Below, piece after piece: positions 20,297-28,582 of a stretch of DNA of 64,000 nt; position 1 is the first letter of the stretch; every line of letters starts with the position of its first letter. A program made the translations under genes and the position numbers. The notes beneath the pieces are model-generated. The model had not been told where the DNA came from and did not search any database. It saw only the letters and a program-made list of their open reading frames with translations. The stretch is from Allobosea sp. 47.2.35. Lineage in GTDB: Bacteria; Pseudomonadota; Alphaproteobacteria; Rhizobiales; Beijerinckiaceae. Where the stretch lies: contig NZ_JANLGI010000006.1 in the NCBI RefSeq assembly GCF_024655635.1, positions 180,805 through 244,804 of the forward strand, in the 5' to 3' direction.

Positions 20297-20995
20297 GCCC
20301 CAGGGCACGGCGGCGAGATGCACCGCCGCGAGCCCGAGGCCCGCACCGAGCAGGCCGAGAGCGCTGCTGCCGATGACGGCGGCTGCGGCCGGGCCGCCGG
20401 CCCGCGTATGCAGGATGATGATGAGGCTGGAGAGGATGATCGGTAGGCCGGCGAGGATGCCGGACCATTGCGGGCCGACGCGCTCGCTGAGGCCGGTCAC
20501 GATGCCGACCAGCGCCGCGACGCAGGCCGCGCGGATCGGGATCGCGTAGCGCGAAATCCCCGCCGGTGGCCTCGCGCGCACCTTGAGATGGGGCCGCACC
20601 AGCACATGCACGACGGACAGGGCGAGGATCGTCAGCGCGGTAAGCGGGAGCACCGACAGCGCCATGCTGCGCAGAAGCAGCAGCAGCACCGTCCAGATCG
20701 CCAGCGCCCCGCCGAGGGAGACCAGCACGCCATGGCGCTGGGCCAGCAGCACATAGCTCAGCACGAAGCTGGCATGGGTCGCGTTGGCGTTCATCGTGCC
20801 GAGCGCGGCACCCGCGATGAAGGCCGGGCCATGGTCGAGCGCCAGAAAAACGAGGACCGGCCCGAGCGAGATCGGCAAGGTCGCGATCATCGCCGCCATC
20901 AGCGGCCCAGCGCGCTCGGCCAGCATCGAGCAGCTCACGACCACCGAGGCCGCGAGCGCCATCTTGAGAGGCAGCAGGGCGAGGCCCGTGCTCAA
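20210..20995 (-). CDS. Multi-pass membrane protein with an internal repeat, function unknown
   Basis: 261 residues and about eight to nine hydrophobic segments. The start is a TTG at 20993-20995 that overlaps the tgt stop codon (TTGA), with a GGGGCGAG-like ribosome site just upstream, so translation is coupled to tgt; an ATG at residue 12 is the alternative. Two similar blocks are visible: [17 protein letters not shown] (26-42) and [17 protein letters not shown] (170-186), 144 residues apart, pointing to gene duplication as in many transporters. I recognise no named family. A transport role is inferred from this architecture. Confidence 0.75.
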   Translation of the reverse strand: MSTGLALLPLKMALAASVVVSCSMLAERAGPLMAAMIATLPISLGPVLVFLALDHGPAFIAGAALGTMNANATHASFVLSYVLLAQRHGVLVSLGGALAIWTVLLLLLRSMALSVLPLTALTILALSVVHVLVRPHLKVRARPPAGISRYAIPIRAACVAALVGIVTGLSERVGPQWSGILAGLPIILSSLIIILHTRAGGPAAAAVIGSSALGLLGAGLGLAAVHLAAVPWGSWTALALGLAIAVVWNLILLGLARRAAP

Positions 20996-22155
20996 GCCGG
21001 CTCGCCCCTTTCCCAGCCTTCGCGGGTCTCCGCGATGAAGTCATCGAGCCGCCCGGCGGCGATCGCCGCGCGCAGGCCCGCCATCAGGTCCTGGTAATAG
21101 GCGAGATTGACCCAGGTCAGCAGCATCTTGCCGAGCATCTCCTCGGCCTTGACCAGATGGTGCAGATAGGCGCGCGACCAGCTGTTGGCCGCCGGGCAGG
21201 AGGATTGTTCGTCGACCGGGCGCGGGTCTTCCGCATGCTTGGCGTTCTTGAGGTTCATCCGGCCGAAACGCGTGAAGATCTGGCCATGGCGGCCGGCCCG
21301 CGTCGGCATCACGCAGTCGAACATGTCGATGCCGCGCGCCACAGATTTGACGATGTCGTCGGGCGTGCCGACGCCCATCAGGTAGCGCGGTTTCTCCTGC
21401 GGCAGATGTGGCTCGACCGTCTCGATCATCGCCAGCATCACGTCCTGCGGCTCGCCGACCGCCAATCCACCGACGGCATAGCCCTTCAGGTCCATGGCAG
21501 CGAGCTCGCGCGCACTCTCGACGCGCAGATGCGGCACGTCCCCGCCCTGCACGATGCCGAACAGTGCGCGGCCCGGATGGTCGCCGAACGCGGTCTTGCA
21601 GCGCTCGGCCCAGCGCAGCGACAGGCGCATCGCCTTCTCCGCAACCTTCTCCTCGCAAGGCAGCGCCACGCATTCGTCGAGCTGCATCACGATATCGGAG
21701 CCGAGCAGGTTCTGGATCTCGACGGAGCGCTCGGGCGTCAGCACGTGCTTCGAGCCGTCGATATGGGAGCGGAAGGTCACGCCCTCCTCGGTCAGCTTCC
21801 GCAATTGCGACAGCGACATCACCTGGAACCCGCCCGAGTCCGTCAGGATCGGGTGCGGCCAGTTCATGAACTTGTGCAGGCCGCCGAGCCGGGCGACGCG
21901 CTCGGCGCCGGGCCGCAGCATCAGGTGATAGGTGTTACCGAGCACGACATCGGCACCGAGCGCCCTCACCTGCTCGGGATACATGCCCTTCACGGTCGCG
22001 GCAGTGCCGACCGGCATGAAGGCCGGCGTGCGGATGACGCCGCGCGGCATGCTGATCGCGCCGGTGCGCGCCGCGCCGTCGCGGGCCGCGACCTTGAAGG
22101 CGAATTCGGGTGTGGCAGCGATCTCGGGCTGCATGGATTGGGGCTGATCGGTCAT
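20992..22155 (-). CDS. tgt: tRNA-guanine transglycosylase (queuine/preQ1), altered zinc site
   Basis: Exchanges guanine-34 of GUN-anticodon tRNAs for preQ1 in queuosine synthesis. 387 residues, TIM barrel. Substrate-site motifs are present: [12 protein letters not shown] (nucleophile-side Asp), [23 protein letters not shown] and YLMGVGTP, and [14 protein letters not shown] holds the second catalytic Asp. In the zinc loop, where bacterial TGTs carry C-x-C-x-x-C before SRAYLHH, this protein reads [16 protein letters not shown]. Two of the three ligand cysteines are replaced (Ser and Ala) and only one Cys plus the His remain. Structural zinc is therefore doubtful. QueF, the preceding enzyme, is encoded 4.6 kb away. 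Confidence 0.96.
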   Translation of the reverse strand: MTDQPQSMQPEIAATPEFAFKVAARDGAARTGAISMPRGVIRTPAFMPVGTAATVKGMYPEQVRALGADVVLGNTYHLMLRPGAERVARLGGLHKFMNWPHPILTDSGGFQVMSLSQLRKLTEEGVTFRSHIDGSKHVLTPERSVEIQNLLGSDIVMQLDECVALPCEEKVAEKAMRLSLRWAERCKTAFGDHPGRALFGIVQGGDVPHLRVESARELAAMDLKGYAVGGLAVGEPQDVMLAMIETVEPHLPQEKPRYLMGVGTPDDIVKSVARGIDMFDCVMPTRAGRHGQIFTRFGRMNLKNAKHAEDPRPVDEQSSCPAANSWSRAYLHHLVKAEEMLGKMLLTWVNLAYYQDLMAGLRAAIAAGRLDDFIAETREGWERGEPA

Positions 22156-22173
22156 GGCCTGCGAGGTAGAGCA

Positions 22174-22204
22174 GCGCGCGGGTTTAGGGAAGAGACCCGC
22201 GCGC
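22174..22204. terminator. 10-bp GC hairpin between the ArsC-like gene and tgt
   Basis: GCGCGCGGGT and ACCCGCGCGC, perfectly complementary with an 11-base loop, lie between the ArsC-like stop and the tgt start. No T-run follows on either strand, so it may be a Rho-assisted terminator or a message-stabilising stem. Confidence 0.45.
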
Positions 22205-22237
22205 CGGATGACCGTTCCGCTCCGTCATGCGCGGGCT

Positions 22238-22594
22238 TCAGCCGTTCGCGATCGCCGCCTCGTAAACCTCCGGCTTGAAGCCGACGATCGTCTTGCCCTT
22301 GCCGAGGTCGAGCACCGGCCGCTTGATCATCGAGGGCTGCGCCAGCATGAGCGCGATCGCCTTCCCGGCATCGAGCCCTTGCTTATCCTCGTCAGGCAGC
22401 GCGCGGAAGGTCGTGCCGGCGCGGTTCAGCACCGTCTCCCAGCCATGCTCCTTGACCCAGCGCTCCAGCGAGGCCCTGTCGATCCCGCTCGCCTTGTAGT
22501 CGTGGAACGCGATCGCGACGCCATGGCCATCCAGCCAGACGCGCGCCTTCTTCATCGTGTCGCAATTCTTGATGCCGTAGATCGTGATCGTCAT
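22238..22594 (-). CDS. ArsC/Spx-family protein (YffB type)
   Basis: 118 residues with the thioredoxin-like fold of the ArsC/Spx/YffB family. The start reads MTITIYGIKNCDTMKKARVWL, with a single N-terminal cysteine (C11) in the NCDTMKKA loop where reductases of the family carry their reactive Cys. The C-terminal part includes PSMIKRPVLDLGKGKTIVGF, matching the family's conserved MIKRP block. True arsenate reduction needs extra Arg residues that I cannot confirm, so YffB-type (glutathione-linked oxidoreductase of unknown substrate) is the safer call. It is upstream of tgt on the same strand, with a hairpin between them. Confidence 0.88.
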   Translation of the reverse strand: MTITIYGIKNCDTMKKARVWLDGHGVAIAFHDYKASGIDRASLERWVKEHGWETVLNRAGTTFRALPDEDKQGLDAGKAIALMLAQPSMIKRPVLDLGKGKTIVGFKPEVYEAAIANG

Positions 22595-22719
22595 GCCGTG
22601 GTCCGAACCTCGTGAAGCCGCACGGCATCCGCCACCCGGCTGTTATCACGGTTTGCCGGCCGGGCGGCAGACAGGCATGACAGCGCAGGCGGCATCGCCG
22701 GGTACAGGCAGGGATTAGC

Positions 22720-23289
22720 ATGGATACCGCTTCGACCTCCGAGCCGAAAATGATGGACAGCCCGGCTTTTCCCCATCGCCGCTGGAAGAACCATCCCGTC
22801 CCCGGCGTGGATTTTCCCGATGCGACGAGCTTCACAAGCAATCCCCGCTGGATGAGGGCTGCCTGCGAGGCCCTGTCGGCCCGTCTCGACAAGGAGATCG
22901 ACCTTCTCGCCGGCATCGATATCGGCGGCCTAGGCTTCGCCGGTGCGCTGGCGCTGCGCAACGGCCTCGGCTTCATCGATATCCGCAAGGTCGGCTCGAT
23001 CCGCGCCGATGTCGTGCGCAGCCTCGCCGCCAATTACGAGCTCGGCAACGGCATCGCCTTGTCGAAGGGCCAGGCGCTGGAAGGGCGTGCGGTCGCCATC
23101 ATCGACGACTGCCTGATGACCGGCGGCACCGCGCTGGCGACGGCGCAACTGCTCCGCCGGCTGGGTGCACGCTGCACGCATGCGCTCTTCGTCTTCGAGC
23201 TTGAAGGCCTCGGCGGCCGCGAGCGGCTGTCTCGGGCCGGCATGGTCGTGCACAGCCTGCAAAAGCTGCCTCCGGCCCAACCCGAATAA
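22720..23289 (+). CDS. apt: Adenine phosphoribosyltransferase-like protein
   Basis: 189 residues. The PRPP-binding loop AVAIIDDCLMTGGTALAT and the pattern VPGVDFPDATSF, GFIDIRKVGSI, ANYELGNGIALSKGQALEG and ELEGLGGRERL follow the Apt layout in order (HPIPxFRDIT, RKxGKLP, YELExG, VDDLLATGGT, GREKL). Several positions differ from standard Apt, notably GSIRADV where RKPGKLP is usual and PDATSF for RDITTLL, so substrate preference could differ. The ATG at 22720 is the first, and an in-frame ATG pair at residues 11-12 is an alternative. It stands alone between two genes on the other strand. Confidence 0.78.
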   Translation: MDTASTSEPKMMDSPAFPHRRWKNHPVPGVDFPDATSFTSNPRWMRAACEALSARLDKEIDLLAGIDIGGLGFAGALALRNGLGFIDIRKVGSIRADVVRSLAANYELGNGIALSKGQALEGRAVAIIDDCLMTGGTALATAQLLRRLGARCTHALFVFELEGLGGRERLSRAGMVVHSLQKLPPAQPE

Positions 23290-23322
23290 GCTCTCTGGTC
23301 GGACCGAAGGAGCAGCTGCTCG

Positions 23323-24030
23323 TCAGGCCGGGCGCTTCGGGCTGTCGAGGCCGCGCTGCACGGCCGGGCGCGACAGGCAGCGCTCCAGCCAGATCGGCAC
23401 ATGGGTCAGCTTGGCGTAATCCACGAGCCCACCTGCATCGTAGAAACCGACGAGATTGCGCACCCAGCCGAGGATCGCGATATCGGCGATGGTGTAGTCG
23501 TCGCCCATGATCCAGGTGCGGCTGGCCAGCCGCTCCTCGAGCACGCCGAGCAGGCGCTTGCTCTCGCTGGCGTAGCGGTCGCGCGGGCGCTTGTCCTCGT
23601 ATTCGCGGCCGGCGAATTTATGGAAGAAGCCGAGCTGCCCGAACATCGGGCCGATCGCCGCCATCTGGAAGAACACCCACTGGATCGTCTCGTAGCGGGC
23701 GGCCGGGTCCTTCGGCAGGAGCTTGCCGGTCTTCTCGGCGAGATAGAGCAGGATCGCACCGGATTCCCACAGGCCGAAAGGCTTCCCGTCCGGGCCGTTG
23801 GGATCGATGATCGCCGGAATCTTGCCGTTGGGGTTCAGCGACAGGAATTCCGGCCCCCAGGTCTCGTTCTTGCCGATATCGATGAGATGCGGCTCGTAGG
23901 GCAGTTCCAGCTCCTCCAGCGCGATCGAGACCTTCACGCCGTTCGGCGTCGGCAGCGAATAGAGCTGGATGCGGTCGGGATGCGCGGCGGGCCAGCGCCT
24001 GGTGATCGGGAAAGCGGACAAATCGGCCAT
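23323..24030 (-). CDS. Glutathione S-transferase family protein (YghU/YfcG, Nu-class-like)
   Basis: 235 residues from the ATG at 24028-24030, with a GGAG ribosome site. An N-terminal thioredoxin-like domain begins IQLYSLPTPNGVKVSIALEE, with the TPNGxKV motif typical of Nu-class disulfide-bond oxidoreductases (Thr/Asn rather than Ser, Tyr or Cys as the glutathione-activating residues), then NPNGKIPAIIDP and LWESGAILLYLAEKTG. An all-helical C-terminal domain holds QLGFFHKFAG and the N-cap box DDYTIADIAILGW. The likely activity is glutathione-dependent disulfide or peroxide reduction in the cytoplasm. Confidence 0.92.
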   Translation of the reverse strand: MADLSAFPITRRWPAAHPDRIQLYSLPTPNGVKVSIALEELELPYEPHLIDIGKNETWGPEFLSLNPNGKIPAIIDPNGPDGKPFGLWESGAILLYLAEKTGKLLPKDPAARYETIQWVFFQMAAIGPMFGQLGFFHKFAGREYEDKRPRDRYASESKRLLGVLEERLASRTWIMGDDYTIADIAILGWVRNLVGFYDAGGLVDYAKLTHVPIWLERCLSRPAVQRGLDSPKRPA

Positions 24031-24148
24031 GAAAGGCTCCGTCTGAATCGGATGAGGCTTCGGCCGGGAACGATAGAGCCGGCCGCGACCAAAGCAACGG
24101 CGCGGCACCCCGATTGCCGCAAACCGGCCTTGCACAGCTGCATGGAGT

Positions 24149-24733
24149 TCAAGCGAGCGGCCAAGTGCCTAGGATTACGTACTTCCTGTTGTCGATGCTC
24201 TCGATCAGCACGAACTCGCGCACCTGCCAGCTCAGCGGCGGCAAGGCTAAGGGCTCCCTACGCCTCCGGTCGTAGAAGAGCGTTACATGCGGCTGGAAGC
24301 TCGATCCATCGACCTTCAGGCCAGCGTGCCGCAAGGCATCGAGGAGTGTGGTGGACAAGCCATTGGCAGCAAGCAAATCCGCCCCCGTTGTCAGGGAAAA
24401 TGCGTAGTTTGGTGCTGCTCCGAAGCTCGCGGCCTGATTGAACATGACGGCGAAAGAGGTCTTCCGGATCGCGTCGGCAACCGTGCGTGCCATCGCGATG
24501 CTCTGCCCGAACGGCCCATCAGGGGCAGCGATGCCTCGCAAGGTCACATGATATTTGTCCGGCCCGCGTAACTCTCCCGAAGCGCGAAGCCGCGCTCTCA
24601 AGTCACGCGCCAGCCTGTCGATCCGCGATTTCGCTTCCGCATCCGGGAGGAGCGCGAAGAAATAGCGGGGCGGTCGGCGGCCGTCTCGCGGCCGAAACGC
24701 TCGCCCACCGTCGAGGTCGAGAACGAGTTGCAT
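24149..24733 (-). CDS. thpR: RNA 2',3'-cyclic phosphodiesterase (2'-5' RNA ligase family)
   Basis: 194 residues from the ATG at 24731-24733. Two H-x-T-x motifs (HVTLRG and HVTLFY) mark the 2H phosphoesterase fold of LigT/ThpR, which opens 2',3'-cyclic phosphates on RNA. The N-terminus RYFFALLPDAEAKSRIDRLA is also typical. Codon choice and base composition look less GC-biased than in neighbours, hinting at a less ancient gene here. No ribosome site is seen. A TATAGT element lies only five bases before the ATG, so the message may be leaderless. Confidence 0.9.
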   Translation of the reverse strand: MQLVLDLDGGRAFRPRDGRRPPRYFFALLPDAEAKSRIDRLARDLRARLRASGELRGPDKYHVTLRGIAAPDGPFGQSIAMARTVADAIRKTSFAVMFNQAASFGAAPNYAFSLTTGADLLAANGLSTTLLDALRHAGLKVDGSSFQPHVTLFYDRRRREPLALPPLSWQVREFVLIESIDNRKYVILGTWPLA

Positions 24734-24738
24734 ATCCA

Positions 24739-24766
24739 ACTATAGAACAAAACAAGAACAACACAA
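24739..24766 (-). promoter_or_regulatory. Candidate promoter placed for a leaderless thpR message
   Basis: Read on the minus strand, TTGTGT (24761-24766), a 16-base spacer and TATAGT (24739-24744) are followed five bases later by the thpR ATG. Initiation six to seven bases after the -10 box would fall on or next to the start codon. The area is AT-rich against the local background. Confidence 0.4.
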
Positions 24767-24935
24767 ACCGCAATCCGCCCAGCGAAATTCGCAGAGCTGC
24801 CAGTCACCGTGACAACCCTGCCCGCGCTTGAGCGCCGCAGACCCCGCGTCTAGGCTGCCCTCGGTGGCCACTCGGCCGCCGCTTGCGCCCCCGCTTGGCG
24901 GGCGGCACGGATTCCTCTCCTGTCAGGCATTGGCT

Positions 24936-26315
24936 ATGGCTTCCTCAGACGCACTCGCCGCGGTCTTCGAGCATATCGAGACCAACCGCAGCGCCTTCCT
25001 CGACCGCCTCATCGCGTATCTGCGCCACCCCAGCATCAGCGCCGAGAATATCGGCATCGCCGAGGTCGGCCTGCTGCTCGTCGACATGCTCACGGAAATC
25101 GGCCTGGAAGCCAGCCTGATCCCGACCGAGGGCCATCCGGTCGTCGTCGCGCGCTGGGAGAAGGCGCCGGGCAAGCCGACCGTGCTGCTCTATGGCCATT
25201 ACGACGTGCAGCCGCCGGACCCGCTCGACAAATGGGTTTCGCCGCCCTTCGAGCCGACGATCCGCGACGGCCGGCTTTATGCGCGCGGCGTCGGCGACAA
25301 CAAGGGCCAGCATTTCGCCCAGATCCTCGCGATCGAATCCCATCTCAAGGTCCATGGCGAACTGCCCTGCAACGTCATCCTCGTGCTTGAGGGCGAGGAG
25401 GAGATCGGCAGCCCGAACATTGCCGGCTTCGTCCGCGCCAACCCGCATCTGCTCAAGGCCGACCTTGCCGTCACCGCCGATGGCCCGCGCCATGCCAGCG
25501 GTGCGCCGACCATCAAGTTCGGCTCGCGCGGCGTCGTCTCCTTCGATCTCCGCTGCCGCCATGCCAGCCGCGACGTCCATTCCGGCAATTTCGGCGGCGT
25601 CGTGCCGAACCCGATCTGGACGCTGGTCCATCTCCTCGCGACGATGAAGAACCCCGAGGGTGAGATCACCATCGACGGCCTGCATGACGACATCGAGCCG
25701 CCGACGGCGGAGGAGCTGGAAGCGGTCGAGCGCCTGCCGCTCGATATCGAGGCCTTCAAGAAGGGCGTTGGCCTCACGCGCCTCGACGCGCCCGCCGACC
25801 GGCCCTTCTACGAGCGCCTCTGCTTCCGGCCGACACTGACCATCAACGGCTTCCATGGCGGCTATGGCGGACCGGGCACCAAGACCGTGCTGCCGAACGA
25901 GGCGCTGGTGAAATGCGACATCCGCCTCGTCGAGGCGCAGGACCCGGAGGACATCCTGCGCAAGGTCAGGGCTCACGTCGAAAAGCATGCACCCGAGGTC
26001 GAGTTCATCGCCGAGGAGAAGGGCATGCAGCCCTCGAAGACCTCGATCGCCTCGCCCTATACCGCGCCGCTGCGCCGCGCCTTCGTGGCGGCTCAGGGCG
26101 AGGAGCCCCTGCTGATCCCGGCCGGCTTCGGCAGCCTGCCGAACTACGTCTTCACCAAGATCCTGGGCATCCCCGCCTTCGTGACGCCCTACGCCAATCA
26201 CGACGAGGCCAACCACGCCCCGAACGAGAACATGACGCTGGACTGCTTCTACAGCGGCCTGCGCACGGGTGCCGCGCTGCTGCACGAACTCGGGCGGCTC
26301 CAAAAGCCGGCCTGA
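24936..26315 (+). CDS. M20 family dipeptidase/metallopeptidase
   Basis: 459 residues from the ATG of MASSDALAAVFEHIETN. It is a di-zinc peptidase of family M20: YGHYDVQP (His and Asp ligands), GVGDNKGQ (bridging Asp), LEGEEEIGSPN (catalytic Glu and ligand Glu), VTADGPR (Asp) and NHDEANHAPNENM near the C-terminus (His ligand). A dimerisation/lid domain is inserted in the middle (about residues 195-350, including HSGNFGG and GFHGGYGGPGTKTVLP). It resembles the DapE/CPG2-like dipeptidases called 'dipeptidase' in Rhizobiales. It is convergent with the CoA-enzyme genes and may serve the peptide-catabolic island that follows. Confidence 0.93.
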   Translation: MASSDALAAVFEHIETNRSAFLDRLIAYLRHPSISAENIGIAEVGLLLVDMLTEIGLEASLIPTEGHPVVVARWEKAPGKPTVLLYGHYDVQPPDPLDKWVSPPFEPTIRDGRLYARGVGDNKGQHFAQILAIESHLKVHGELPCNVILVLEGEEEIGSPNIAGFVRANPHLLKADLAVTADGPRHASGAPTIKFGSRGVVSFDLRCRHASRDVHSGNFGGVVPNPIWTLVHLLATMKNPEGEITIDGLHDDIEPPTAEELEAVERLPLDIEAFKKGVGLTRLDAPADRPFYERLCFRPTLTINGFHGGYGGPGTKTVLPNEALVKCDIRLVEAQDPEDILRKVRAHVEKHAPEVEFIAEEKGMQPSKTSIASPYTAPLRRAFVAAQGEEPLLIPAGFGSLPNYVFTKILGIPAFVTPYANHDEANHAPNENMTLDCFYSGLRTGAALLHELGRLQKPA

Positions 26316-26328
26316 GCACTGCCGCGCA

Positions 26329-26355
26329 CTGGAAGGGCGCTACTTGCCCTTCCAG
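26329..26355. terminator. Perfect 10-bp hairpin between convergent M20 and crotonase genes
   Basis: CTGGAAGGGC and GCCCTTCCAG flank a seven-base loop, 13 bases after the M20 stop, and overlap the last codons of the crotonase gene. It probably ends transcription from one or both sides. No long T-run is present. Confidence 0.5.
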
Positions 26356-27122
26356 TTCGGCGTCCGCTTGCCGAGGAACGCTTCCATGCCCTCGCGAAAA
26401 TCGGCGCTGGTGTAGCAGAGCGTCACGAGATCATGGCCGTCGATGCCGGCGGCGGTCGCGGCCGTCAGGCGGCGCATCGCTTCCTTGGTCGCGCGCATCG
26501 TCAGCGGCGCATGGCCGGCGATGATCTCCGCCAGCTCGCGCGCCCGGCGCATCAGCGCCTCATGGTCCGGCACCAGCTCGTTGTAAAGCCCGATCCGCGC
26601 GCCCTCCTCCGCCTCGACCAACCGCGCGGTGAAGACGATGTCCTTGACCCGCGCCGGGCCGAGGATCGCGTAGAGCCGCCCGTAATTCTCCATCGACAGG
26701 CAGTTGCCGAGCGTACGCGCGATCGGGAAGCCGAAGCGCGCGCTCGCGGTCGCGATGCGCAGGTCGCAGGCGAGCCCGATCGCAGCCCCACCGCCGGTGA
26801 AGGCGCCGGAGATCGCGGCCAGCGTCGGCACCGGGCAGCTTTCGATCGTGCCGATCACGGTCTCGATCCGCTCCTCATAGGCCAGCGCATCCTCGGCGCT
26901 GGAGAAGGAGCGGAACTGGGCGATGTCGGTCCCCGCCGCGAAGGCCTTGTCGCCCGCCCCGGTCATGACGATGACGCGCGGATCGCCATGGGCGGCCGGG
27001 TCGCGGCAGATCTCGGCGATGCGCTCATACATGGCGAAGGTCAGCGCATTGCGCGCCTGGGGCCGGTTGAGCGTGATCGTGCCGACCCCGCCCTCGACCG
27101 CATACAGGATTTCGTCGTTCAC
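26340..27122 (-). CDS. Enoyl-CoA hydratase/isomerase (crotonase) family protein
   Basis: 260 residues from a GTG at 27120-27122, preceded by a GGAGAG ribosome site. Crotonase-fold landmarks are ITLNRPQARNALT, AFAAGTDIAQF (first oxyanion-hole loop) and AISGAFTGGGAAIGLACDLRIA (second oxyanion loop). The two catalytic glutamates of rat mitochondrial hydratase are not conserved by my alignment: the first falls on Ile in FGFPIARTLG and the second on Asp in VKDIVFTA. Classical hydration is therefore uncertain, and another crotonase reaction on a CoA ester is possible. It starts 12 bases after the CoA-transferase stop, so the two form an operon. Confidence 0.88.
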   Translation of the reverse strand: MNDEILYAVEGGVGTITLNRPQARNALTFAMYERIAEICRDPAAHGDPRVIVMTGAGDKAFAAGTDIAQFRSFSSAEDALAYEERIETVIGTIESCPVPTLAAISGAFTGGGAAIGLACDLRIATASARFGFPIARTLGNCLSMENYGRLYAILGPARVKDIVFTARLVEAEEGARIGLYNELVPDHEALMRRARELAEIIAGHAPLTMRATKEAMRRLTAATAAGIDGHDLVTLCYTSADFREGMEAFLGKRTPNWKGK

Positions 27123-27134
27123 GCAGGCTCTCCG

Positions 27135-28334
27135 TCAGATCACGCCATCGGCCCGCAAGCGCGCGAGCCCGGCTTCGTCATAGCCGAGATCGGCCAGAAT
27201 CTCGTCGTTGTGGGCGCCGGCCGCAGGCGTCGGCGTCGCGACATCGGCGGGCGTGCGCGACAGCGTCACCGGCTGGCCGATCAGGCGGATATCGCCGAGC
27301 TCGGGATGGCTCACCGGCTTGGCGATGCCGAGATGGCGCACCTGCGGGTCCTCGAACATCTCATCGACCGCATAGATCGGCCCGGCCGGAACGCTGTTGC
27401 GCTCCATCGCCTCCAGCCAATGAGCGCTGTCGGCTGACGCGAATATCTCCTCGATCAGCTCGCGCAGCTCCGGCCGGCGGGCGAAGCGCTTCTCCGTGCT
27501 GTCATAGCGGGTATCGGTGCCCCATTCGGGCCGCCCGATAGCCCGGCAGAATGAGCGCCACTGCTCCTCGCCGCCGACGCCGAGATTGATCGCGCCATCG
27601 CGCGTGCGATAGACGCCCATCGGCGTCTGGTAAGGGTGGTCGTTGCCGGATTGCGGCGGTACCGAGCCTTCGACGAGATAGCGCGCGGCCTGGAAATCCA
27701 TCATCGCGATCTGGGCCTCGAGCAGCGAGGTCTGCACCCACTGCCCCCGCCCCGAGACCGCCCGCTCCTGCAGCGCGACCAGCGCCCCGACCGCGCCATA
27801 GAGCCCGGCTGAGGAATCGGCGAGCGCGATTCCGGCCCGCACCGGCCCCTGCCCCGGCAGGCCGGTCACCGACATCATCCCACCCATGCCCTGCGCGATC
27901 TGGTCGAAGCCGGCGCGGGTCCGATAGGGACCGGACTGGCCGAAGCCGGAGATCGACACCAGGATCAGGCGCGGATTGCGCGCATGCAGCGTCTCGAAAT
28001 CGAGCCCGAGCCGCTCCTTCACGTCGGGCCGGAAATTCTCGACGACGAGATCGGCCTCGTCGACGAGCTTCATCAGGATCGCCTTGCCCTCCAGCGTTTT
28101 AAGGTTCAGCGCCAGCGAGCGCTTGTTGCGATGCAGGTTCTGCATGTCGTAGCCGAGGCGCGGCCCGCTCATGTTCTCGTTGGGATCGAGCCCCGGCGGG
28201 CTCTCGACCTTGATCACGTCCGCCCCGAAATCGGCGAAGACGCGCACGCAGGTCGGCCCGGCCCGCACCCGCGTCAGGTCCAGAACCTTGAGCCCGGCAA
28301 GCGCGGTGGACGGTCTCGGCTGCGGCATCGGCAT
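27135..28334 (-). CDS. CaiB/BaiF family (class III) CoA transferase
   Basis: 399 residues from the ATG at 28332-28334, with a GGGAGC ribosome site; a second ATG lies two codons in. Family motifs are LKVLDLTRVRAGPTCVRVFADFGADVIKVE, NKRSLALNLK, LVVENFRPDVKERLGLD, LVSISGFGQSGPY, RAGFDQIAQGMGGMM (the Asp corresponds to the catalytic Asp of formyl-CoA transferase), and the C-terminal GAHNDEILADLGYDEAGLARL. It moves CoA between a carboxylate and an acyl-CoA, here probably activating a carboxylic acid for the downstream crotonase. An inverted repeat overlaps the ribosome site. Confidence 0.93.
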   Translation of the reverse strand: MPMPQPRPSTALAGLKVLDLTRVRAGPTCVRVFADFGADVIKVESPPGLDPNENMSGPRLGYDMQNLHRNKRSLALNLKTLEGKAILMKLVDEADLVVENFRPDVKERLGLDFETLHARNPRLILVSISGFGQSGPYRTRAGFDQIAQGMGGMMSVTGLPGQGPVRAGIALADSSAGLYGAVGALVALQERAVSGRGQWVQTSLLEAQIAMMDFQAARYLVEGSVPPQSGNDHPYQTPMGVYRTRDGAINLGVGGEEQWRSFCRAIGRPEWGTDTRYDSTEKRFARRPELRELIEEIFASADSAHWLEAMERNSVPAGPIYAVDEMFEDPQVRHLGIAKPVSHPELGDIRLIGQPVTLSRTPADVATPTPAAGAHNDEILADLGYDEAGLARLRADGVI

Positions 28335-28371
28335 TCGCTCCCTCTCGGAGCGAACTATCCGGTACGGTACG
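28334..28371. promoter_or_regulatory. Inverted repeat and CGGTACGGTACG element upstream of the CoA transferase
   Basis: TTCGCTCC-N5-GGAGCGAA (28334-28354) is a perfect 8+8 repeat that covers the ribosome site and could regulate translation or bind a repressor. Six bases further on, CGGTACGGTACG (28360-28371) is identical to a 12-mer inside the palindrome upstream of the DUF815 gene (50636-50647). Both are suggestive of operators; neither regulator is known. Confidence 0.4.
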
Positions 28372-28431
28372 CCGCGGGGTCAATGGCGACGCGCATGCTG
28401 CATGCAGGATTGGAGCGCATGGCGACCCAGT

Positions 28432-28567
28432 CTTGTCATTCCGGGGCGCGCCGCAGGCGCGAACCCGGAATCCACGACTGGGTGAACCATCAGGTTCGGC
28501 TGCGACCGGCTCACCCAGCCGTGGGTTCCGGGTTCTTCGCTTACGCGAAGCCTCGGAATGACAAAAG
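28432..28567. repeat. Dispersed palindromic repeat (composite, two units)
   Basis: The 248-base spacer between the aminotransferase stop and the CoA-transferase gene holds a composite palindrome. The outer arms are CTTGTCATTCCG at 28432 and CGGAATGACAAA near 28554. Inner arms are based on CCACGACTGGGTGA and TCACCCAGCCGTGG. The outer arm sequence matches the unit at 3019-3065. No gene lies in this spacer. Confidence 0.75.
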
Positions 28568-28582
28568 GAGAGGCTTGAACTG

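Noticed and set aside
22238..22594. Arsenate reductase as part of an arsenic-resistance operon
   Set aside because: No arsB, acr3 or arsR nearby, and the protein fits the YffB branch of the ArsC/Spx family.
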